DNA of 11,320 nucleotides from an uncultured Ruminococcus sp. GTDB lineage: Bacteria; Bacillota; Clostridia; Oscillospirales; Ruminococcaceae. The notes under the pieces were generated by a model. It worked only from the letters and a program-made list of their open reading frames with translations, did no database searches and was not told the DNA's origin. The stretch is taken from the NCBI GenBank assembly GCA_937894495.1, contig CALCRR010000293.1, positions 1 to 11,320 on the forward strand, given 5' to 3'. Shown here one piece after another: positions 7,123 to 11,320 of the stretch (the stretch's first letter is position 1; every line of letters starts with the position of its first letter). Both the position numbers and the translations under genes were made by a program.

Positions 7123-7158
7123 AATTAGTAAGTTTATAAAAACGGAGGTATCATAATA

Positions 7159-9111
7159 ATGGAAAGTAATAAATTTTATATCACTACGCCTATTTATTAC
7201 CCCTCGGGTAATCCCCATATAGGTCATTGCTATACTACGGTTGCCTGCGACTCTATCGCACGATACAGACGTATGCAGGGCAAGGAGGTCATGTTCCTTA
7301 CCGGCACCGACGAGCACGGTCTGAAGATCGAGCAGAAGGCTGCCGAGCAGGGGGTTACTCCCAAGGAATATGTTGACGAGATAGTAAAGGTGTTCAAAAA
7401 GCTGTGGAGCTATATGAACATAGACTATGACAGATATATAAGGACTACCGACGATTATCATGTTGAGTCGGTGCAGAAGATATTCAAGGAGCTTTACGAC
7501 AGGGGCTATATCTACAAGGGCGCATACACAGGCAAATACTGCACCCCCTGTGAGAGCTTCTGGACACAGTCACAGCTGGACGAGAACGGCTGCTGCCCCG
7601 AGTGCCACAGACCTGTCACCGAGGCGAGCGAGGAGGCTTACTTCTTTAAAATGTCCCCATTTGCCGACAGGATAGAAAAGCTGCTGACCGAGACAGACTA
7701 TTTACAGCCTAAAACCAGGGCTGTTGAGCTGGTAAACAACTTTATCAAGCCCGGGCTTGAGGACCTGTGCGTTTCGAGAACTACCTTTAAATGGGGCATT
7801 CCCGTTACCTTTGACGAGGGTCATGTGGTGTATGTGTGGATAGACGCACTTTCAAACTATATCACCGCTCTGGGCTATGAGAACGGCGCTTATGATGATT
7901 TTGACAAGTTCTGGCCTGCCGATGTACACATGGTGGCTAAGGATATCATGCGCTTTCACGCTATCATATGGCCCGCAATGCTCATGGCGCTGGATATACC
8001 TCTGCCGAAGCACCTGGCTGTTCACGGCTGGATAACCTTTAACGGCGAGAAAATGTCCAAATCACTGGGCAACGTGGTAGACCCCTTTATTCTCGGCGAG
8101 AGATACGGTGCAGACGCTATACGCTACCATATAATGAGAGAAATGGCGCTGGGTGCTGACAGCTCATTCTCAAACGAGATAATGATAAACAGGATAAACT
8201 CCGACCTTGCCAACGGTCTGGGTAATCTCGTTTCGAGGACCGTTGCAATGGCAGACAAGTATTTCGGCGGTACTCTGCCCACCGAGCGTGAGGCTGGCGA
8301 GTTCGATGACGAGCTGATAAATGAGGCAACTGCGCTGAGAGACAAGCTGGACGCTTTTATGGACGAAACACAGCTCAACAACTGCCTGATAGAGATATTC
8401 AAGGTAGTATCGAGAGCCAACAAGTATATAGACGAGACCCAGCCCTGGATACTGGGCAAGGACGAGAGCAAAAAGGCAAGGCTGGCAAGCGTGCTCTACA
8501 ACCTGCTTGACACTATCAGGATAATTTCAACTCTGCTGAGTCCCTTCATGCCCACCACCATGCCAAAGGTGTGGGAGCAGATAGGTGCTGCCGAGGCTGA
8601 CGTTACCTACGCAAATGCAAATAAGTTCGGCGTTCTGCCTGCCGGTGTCACTGTGAAGAGGGGCGAGATAATCTTCCCCAGGATAGACGTTGACAAGGAG
8701 ATAGACGAGCTCAACAAGATAATCGGCAGCAACAAGCCTGCCGAGGAAGAAAGCGGCGACGGCTTTGAGCCTGCTGAGCTTGCGCCCGAGATAACCATTG
8801 ATGACTTTGCAAAGATCGACCTGAGAGTAGCCGAGGTAAAGGCTTGCGAGAAGGTGAAAAAGTCCAAAAAGCTCCTTTGCTTGCAGCTTGATGACGGCTT
8901 CGGCGGCAGACAGGTGGTATCGGGCATTGCACAGTGGTACAAGCCCGAGGACCTTGTGGGCAAAAAGGTGGCTATAGTTGCAAACCTGAAGCCCGTTAAG
9001 CTCTGCGGCGTTGAGTCAAACGGCATGATATGTGCCGCAGACACCCCCGACGGCGGCGCAAGCGTCATATTCCCCGACCAGAGCCTGCCTAACGGTTCAA
9101 AGATAAGGTGA
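7159..9111 (+). CDS. metG: Methionyl-tRNA synthetase
   Basis: MetG charges initiator and elongator tRNA-Met with methionine in the cytoplasm. The 650-residue class I synthetase has the HIGH signature at residues 20-23 after FYITTPIYYPSGNP, a zinc knuckle with two CxxC pairs (Cys128/Cys131 and Cys146/Cys149), the catalytic KMSKS at 298-302, a helical anticodon-binding domain (about 340-520), and a C-terminal EMAP/Arc1p-type tRNA-binding domain from about residue 543 (DFAKIDLRVAEV, VVSGIAQWY, LKPVKLCGVESNGMI). That layout and length are typical of Firmicute MetG. GGAGG at 7144-7148, 10 nt ahead, supports the ATG at 7159. It is divergent from secD. I see no T-box or SAM riboswitch in its leader. 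Confidence 0.98.
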   Translation: MESNKFYITTPIYYPSGNPHIGHCYTTVACDSIARYRRMQGKEVMFLTGTDEHGLKIEQKAAEQGVTPKEYVDEIVKVFKKLWSYMNIDYDRYIRTTDDYHVESVQKIFKELYDRGYIYKGAYTGKYCTPCESFWTQSQLDENGCCPECHRPVTEASEEAYFFKMSPFADRIEKLLTETDYLQPKTRAVELVNNFIKPGLEDLCVSRTTFKWGIPVTFDEGHVVYVWIDALSNYITALGYENGAYDDFDKFWPADVHMVAKDIMRFHAIIWPAMLMALDIPLPKHLAVHGWITFNGEKMSKSLGNVVDPFILGERYGADAIRYHIMREMALGADSSFSNEIMINRINSDLANGLGNLVSRTVAMADKYFGGTLPTEREAGEFDDELINEATALRDKLDAFMDETQLNNCLIEIFKVVSRANKYIDETQPWILGKDESKKARLASVLYNLLDTIRIISTLLSPFMPTTMPKVWEQIGAAEADVTYANANKFGVLPAGVTVKRGEIIFPRIDVDKEIDELNKIIGSNKPAEEESGDGFEPAELAPEITIDDFAKIDLRVAEVKACEKVKKSKKLLCLQLDDGFGGRQVVSGIAQWYKPEDLVGKKVAIVANLKPVKLCGVESNGMICAADTPDGGASVIFPDQSLPNGSKIR

Positions 9112-9305
9112 CAGACCTGTTTACGATCGTAATTCTCTTTGCATGGATATGCCCTTATATCTTTGCCGCATTGACCGCAGCGTTTATGGCGATAGGTCTG
9201 CGGCTTCTGGTAAGCGGATATAAGAGAAGCGCAGCAGTCTCTTTCGTAATTTCGGTCTTATTTGTGGCGGTATTGATATTTTCACGCATCGCCTTGTACT
9301 ATTGA
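9108..9305 (+). CDS. Small two-helix membrane protein, unknown function
   Basis: The 65-residue product consists almost entirely of two hydrophobic segments (about residues 5-33 and 42-62) joined by a short basic loop, SGYKRS. It would sit in the cytoplasmic membrane. I do not recognise the family. The proposed GTG start overlaps the metG stop as GTGA (9108-9111), a typical arrangement for translational coupling, but no clear separate ribosome binding site is seen. The next in-frame ATG would remove the first helix. Evidence that it is real: the exact 4-nt overlap with metG, the coherent membrane profile, and the lack of another gene here. Conservation was not tested. Confidence 0.6.
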   Translation: MTDLFTIVILFAWICPYIFAALTAAFMAIGLRLLVSGYKRSAAVSFVISVLFVAVLIFSRIALYY

Positions 9306-9337
9306 TATTATGAGATCATAAACCGTATAAACAATAA

Positions 9338-9356
9338 ACCGCCCGAGACGGGCGGT
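9338..9356. terminator. GC-rich hairpin between the small ORF and tRNA-Arg
   Basis: ACCGCCC (9338-9344) pairs with GGGCGGT (9350-9356) around GAGAC. On the plus strand there is no U-tract after it and the tRNA begins 6 nt later. On the minus strand it is followed by TTTATTGTTTA, so it is a better terminator for leftward transcription, though no minus-strand gene is apparent nearby. It may act as a weak terminator or a processing signal. Confidence 0.45.
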
Positions 9357-9361
9357 CATAT

Positions 9362-9438
9362 GCGCCTGTAGCTCAGCTGGATAGAGCGTCAGACTCCGAC
9401 TCTGAAGGCCGTGCGTTCAAATCGCATCAGGCGTACCA
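9362..9438 (+). tRNA. tRNA-Arg (anticodon CCG)
   Basis: A complete 77-nt cloverleaf: acceptor arms GCGCCTG and CAGGCGT, D-stem GCTC/GAGC, anticodon stem TCAGA/TCTGA around CTCCGAC with anticodon CCG reading CGG codons, T-stem GTGCG/CGCAT with loop TTCAAAT, discriminator A and an encoded CCA end. The first acceptor pair is a G-U wobble rather than the usual G-C, and so is the outermost T-stem pair. Confidence 0.95.
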
Positions 9439-9443
9439 TAAAA

Positions 9444-9508
9444 GAAGCAAGATATGAGAAGCAAGAAGCAAGAAAATGTACATTGCAGCTTGCTTCCGAT
9501 CATCTTGC
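9444..9508. repeat. Triple GAAGCAAG repeat with an inverted copy
   Basis: GAAGCAAG occurs at 9444-9451, 9458-9465 and 9465-9472, with its reverse complement CTTGCTTC at 9489-9496. The arm 9447-9465 pairs with 9489-9508 as two perfect blocks (8 bp and 7 bp) separated by a 4/5-nt internal bulge. The loop holds a further palindrome, AATGTACATT (9475-9484). It begins 6 nt after the tRNA CCA end. Confidence 0.65.
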
Positions 9509-9532
9509 CTGTGAACAGTTTAATATTTTTTG

Positions 9533-9563
9533 TATATTCCCTCGTCCTTGGCGGGGGAATATA
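9533..9563. repeat. 13-bp hairpin in the intergenic spacer
   Basis: TATATTCCCTCGT (9533-9545) pairs with GCGGGGGAATATA (9551-9563), including two G-U pairs, around the 5-nt loop CCTTG. No T-run follows on either strand (a T-run precedes it on the plus strand), so it does not look like a simple terminator. Confidence 0.65.
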
Positions 9564-9664
9564 TGCTTGATAGACTCAGTAAAGCACGGCAAAAACACAA
9601 AGTGCGCCGCCTGAGACTGCTTTTTAATAATGGGTCTGTCTGAAAAAAATTGATGTGCGGTATC

Positions 9665-9693
9665 TTTACATTTATTTGATTTTGTGATAAAAT
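9665..9693 (+). promoter_or_regulatory. Promoter of the amidohydrolase gene
   Basis: TTTACA (9665-9670) and TAAAAT (9688-9693) are 17 nt apart, and the -10 is extended by TG at 9685-9686. Transcription would start near 9700, about 30 nt before the start codon. Confidence 0.65.
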
Positions 9694-9729
9694 AAATACG
9701 ATAATGATTAGCTGCAAGGAGCTGGCAGA

Positions 9730-10827
9730 ATGAAGATAACCAATGTAAAAATATTTACAATGAACGATAATGAGGATATCATCGACAACGGCTATGTCAC
9801 CTTTGAAAACGGCAGGATAACCGAGGTCTCACAGGGTATACCCGATAAGATAGACAAAGATGATATCGACGGCGAGGGCATGACCCTTTACCCCGGCTTT
9901 ATCGACGCCCATACTCACCTGGGGCTCACCACCTCGGGAGTGGGAGTTGAGGGTGAGGACCTTAATGAAGAGTTTGAGCCCTGCACCCCCCAGCTGAGGA
10001 TAATCGACGGCATAAACCCCGTTGACCACTCATTTGAGCTGGCACGTAACGCAGGCGTTACCGCTGTGCTGGTGTCGCCGGGGTCATCAAACCCCATCGC
10101 AGGGGAGATAGCTGCCATAAAGACCGCAGGCAAGCGTGTGGATAAAATGCTGATAAAGACGGTGGGCATGAAATTCTCGATGGGCGAGAACCCCAAGCTC
10201 ACCTATATGGATAAGGAGCAGTCGCCCTGCACCAGAATGGCGGTGGCGAGCATAATAAGAGAAAATCTCATAAAAGCGGTGCGCTATCACCATGAGATGC
10301 TGGACGCCGAGAGCGGCGAGGGGGATATGCCCGACTATGACTTCAAGCTGGAAGCCCTGCTGCCTGTTTTAAGGCGTGAGGTCACGGCGCATTTTCACTG
10401 CCACAGGGCTGATGATATTTTCACGGCGGTGAGGATAGCAAACGAGTTCAACCTTGATTACACCCTTGTCCACTGCACCGACGGCCACACCATTGCAGAC
10501 GAGCTTGCCGAGGAAAGCGCCAGCTGCATAGTCGGTCCCATGATATGCGACAGGTGCAAGCCTGAAATGGCTAACCTTTCGCCCGACAATGCTGCTGTGC
10601 TCAACTCAAACGGTCTCGATGTTGCCATCTGCACCGACCATTCGGAGGTGCCTATCGAGTATCTGCCCATATCGGTGGGAATAGCGATAAAGAACGGTCT
10701 GAGCTTTTACAACGGTCTCAGGGCAGTTACCAAAAATGCAGCAAAAATAGCACGTATCTACGACAGGGTAGGCTCTGTAGAGGTCGGCAAGGACGCTGAT
10801 TTTGTGATGTTCCATGAAAACCCTTGA
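9730..10827 (+). CDS. Imidazolonepropionase-like amidohydrolase, C-terminally truncated
   Basis: This looks like a cytoplasmic metal-dependent hydrolase of the amidohydrolase superfamily, closest in pattern to imidazolonepropionase-like enzymes (COG1228 type). The substrate cannot be named. Visible features: an N-terminal beta-sandwich strand, PGFIDAHTHLG with metal ligands His61 and His63, SMGENPK near residue 150, the HFHCH segment (His221/His223/His225), VHCTDGH with His248, and CTDHSE with Asp303 as the catalytic aspartate. AAGGAG at 9716-9721, 8 nt ahead, supports the start. The protein ends at GKDADFVMFHENP, whereas relatives continue for about 20 residues to close the beta-sandwich (a final VxxxGxxVY-like strand). 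The stop lies exactly where HsdR-like sequence begins on the other strand, so the gene seems cut at its 3' end. The catalytic barrel is complete, but stability is doubtful. Confidence 0.85.
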   Translation: MKITNVKIFTMNDNEDIIDNGYVTFENGRITEVSQGIPDKIDKDDIDGEGMTLYPGFIDAHTHLGLTTSGVGVEGEDLNEEFEPCTPQLRIIDGINPVDHSFELARNAGVTAVLVSPGSSNPIAGEIAAIKTAGKRVDKMLIKTVGMKFSMGENPKLTYMDKEQSPCTRMAVASIIRENLIKAVRYHHEMLDAESGEGDMPDYDFKLEALLPVLRREVTAHFHCHRADDIFTAVRIANEFNLDYTLVHCTDGHTIADELAEESASCIVGPMICDRCKPEMANLSPDNAAVLNSNGLDVAICTDHSEVPIEYLPISVGIAIKNGLSFYNGLRAVTKNAAKIARIYDRVGSVEVGKDADFVMFHENP

Positions 10828-11320
10828 ATAGTAGCAGCTTCAAGATGCCTGTTAAACTGATTAAAGTACTTCGCAAACTTTGCCCTGTCTGCTCGTTCAT
10901 CAGGCAGATGTTCAAAATCCTTTATAAGATTTCCTTCATAAGTTGCATTATTAAATAAGGTTTCGATATCATCAAAGATATCATTCATAGAATTAAGATT
11001 CCCCGGAAGTTTATCCACAAACAGACCATATGGAATATCTCCCGAATATGCCTTTACCGCCGCTTCGATATTCTTCTCCATAGTATGAGGTCTACGATAA
11101 TACTTTATAATACCGAACGGCTTTTCTACTTTATCAAAAAGACGATTCGTTCTGGACATAGCCTGAATAAGATTCTCATATCTCAGAACTTTATCAAGAT
11201 AAAGGGTGTTCACCCACTTTGAATCAAATCCCGTAAGTAACTGGTTTACAACGATGATGATATCTATTTGCTCGTCTTTGCCTATAATTGAATATGGATA
11301 TTTATGCGCAAGGCGCAGGC
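10758..11320 (-). pseudogene. hsdR: Type I restriction enzyme R subunit fragment, 3' truncated, continues off window
   Basis: Read on the minus strand from the window edge, the frame is open through VVNQLLTGFDSKWVNTLYLDK (11252-11190) and LIQAMSRTNR (11171-11142). These are the last helicase motifs of HsdR, the ATP-dependent translocase/nuclease subunit of type I restriction systems. The helical region that follows runs to EAATIQGFSW near 10812. From there the frame crosses into sequence antisense to the amidohydrolase and stops at 10758 after about 17 unrelated residues. Family members normally continue well beyond this point with a C-terminal domain that contacts the methyltransferase core, so the gene appears truncated. 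Base composition is visibly more AT-rich than the neighbouring genes, which suggests horizontal origin. The apparent GTG start at 11213 is internal. Whether the upstream part and hsdM/hsdS are intact lies outside the window. Confidence 0.85.
10808..10832. other. Recombination junction (or assembly join) between amidohydrolase and hsdR
   Basis: To the left the sequence encodes amidohydrolase on the plus strand; to the right it encodes HsdR on the minus strand. Both lose their family C-termini within this 25-bp span. No insertion sequence end or long repeat is visible at the point. The exact breakpoint cannot be set from one sequence. Confidence 0.65.

Larger units (their letters stand above)
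9439..9664. other. Gene-free spacer with repeats downstream of tRNA-Arg
   Basis: I see no credible coding sequence here. It holds a direct/inverted repeat cluster (9444-9508), a T-run at 9525-9531 that could serve as a weak tRNA terminator, a 13-bp hairpin (9533-9563), and an imperfect stem with a T-run at 9621-9625 that is too poorly paired to call a terminator. The stretch is AT-rich compared with the flanking genes. Confidence 0.5.

Noticed and set aside
8607..9068. 153-residue open frame on the minus strand within metG.
   Set aside because: It is Ser/Pro-rich antisense of the MetG tRNA-binding domain with no start signal or recognisable domain.
9444..9472. Three GAAGCAAG copies considered as a CRISPR remnant.
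   Set aside because: The 8-bp units are too short and irregularly spaced, there are no spacers of uniform length, and no cas genes are nearby.
9411..9614. 67-residue open frame downstream of tRNA-Arg.
   Set aside because: It starts inside the tRNA gene and runs through the repeat tract; no ribosome binding site and no coherent protein character.

Overview
The window looks like a chromosomal segment from an anaerobic Firmicute, most likely a Ruminococcus-like member of Clostridia. This is inferred from Gram-positive-style proteins (a long Mfd with DEEQRFG, a 650-residue MetG with a C-terminal EMAP-type tRNA-binding domain), strong GGAGG ribosome binding sites, consensus sigma-A promoters and frequent ATA and AGG codons. 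I could not run a search, so the genus is a guess.

Layout: a consensus promoter (82-110) and a leader hairpin precede an operon of pth (peptidyl-tRNA hydrolase, 183-806) and mfd (transcription-repair coupling factor, 818-4276). A bidirectional terminator at 4313-4347 separates mfd from the convergent secD-secF pair (minus strand, 6741 to 4365), which encodes the SecDF protein-export motor. secD and metG are divergent. The roughly 400 bp between them carry a promoter for each gene and a remarkable density of dyad symmetry: two hairpins with complementary loops, a 16-bp palindrome over a predicted -35 box, and a 91-bp unit with 14-bp terminal inverted repeats enclosing three hairpins. metG (7159-9111) overlaps by 4 nt a small two-helix membrane protein gene (9108-9305). 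A tRNA-Arg(CCG) gene (9362-9438) follows, then a gene-free stretch with direct and inverted repeats.

The right end is different in character. A metal-dependent amidohydrolase gene (9730-10827) stops short of its usual C-terminus exactly where a minus-strand, more AT-rich type I restriction HsdR fragment begins. Both genes are cut at about 10810-10830, so this looks like a recombination or island boundary, or an assembly mis-join.

Functionally most of the window is housekeeping: tRNA recycling and charging (pth, metG, tRNA-Arg), repair of stalled transcription (mfd) and secretion (secDF). The most notable points are the HsdR/amidohydrolase breakpoint, the structured secD-metG intergenic region, and a SecF in which a conserved transmembrane aspartate is alanine. 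I found no CRISPR array or complete mobile element, and no clearly undescribed multi-gene system.
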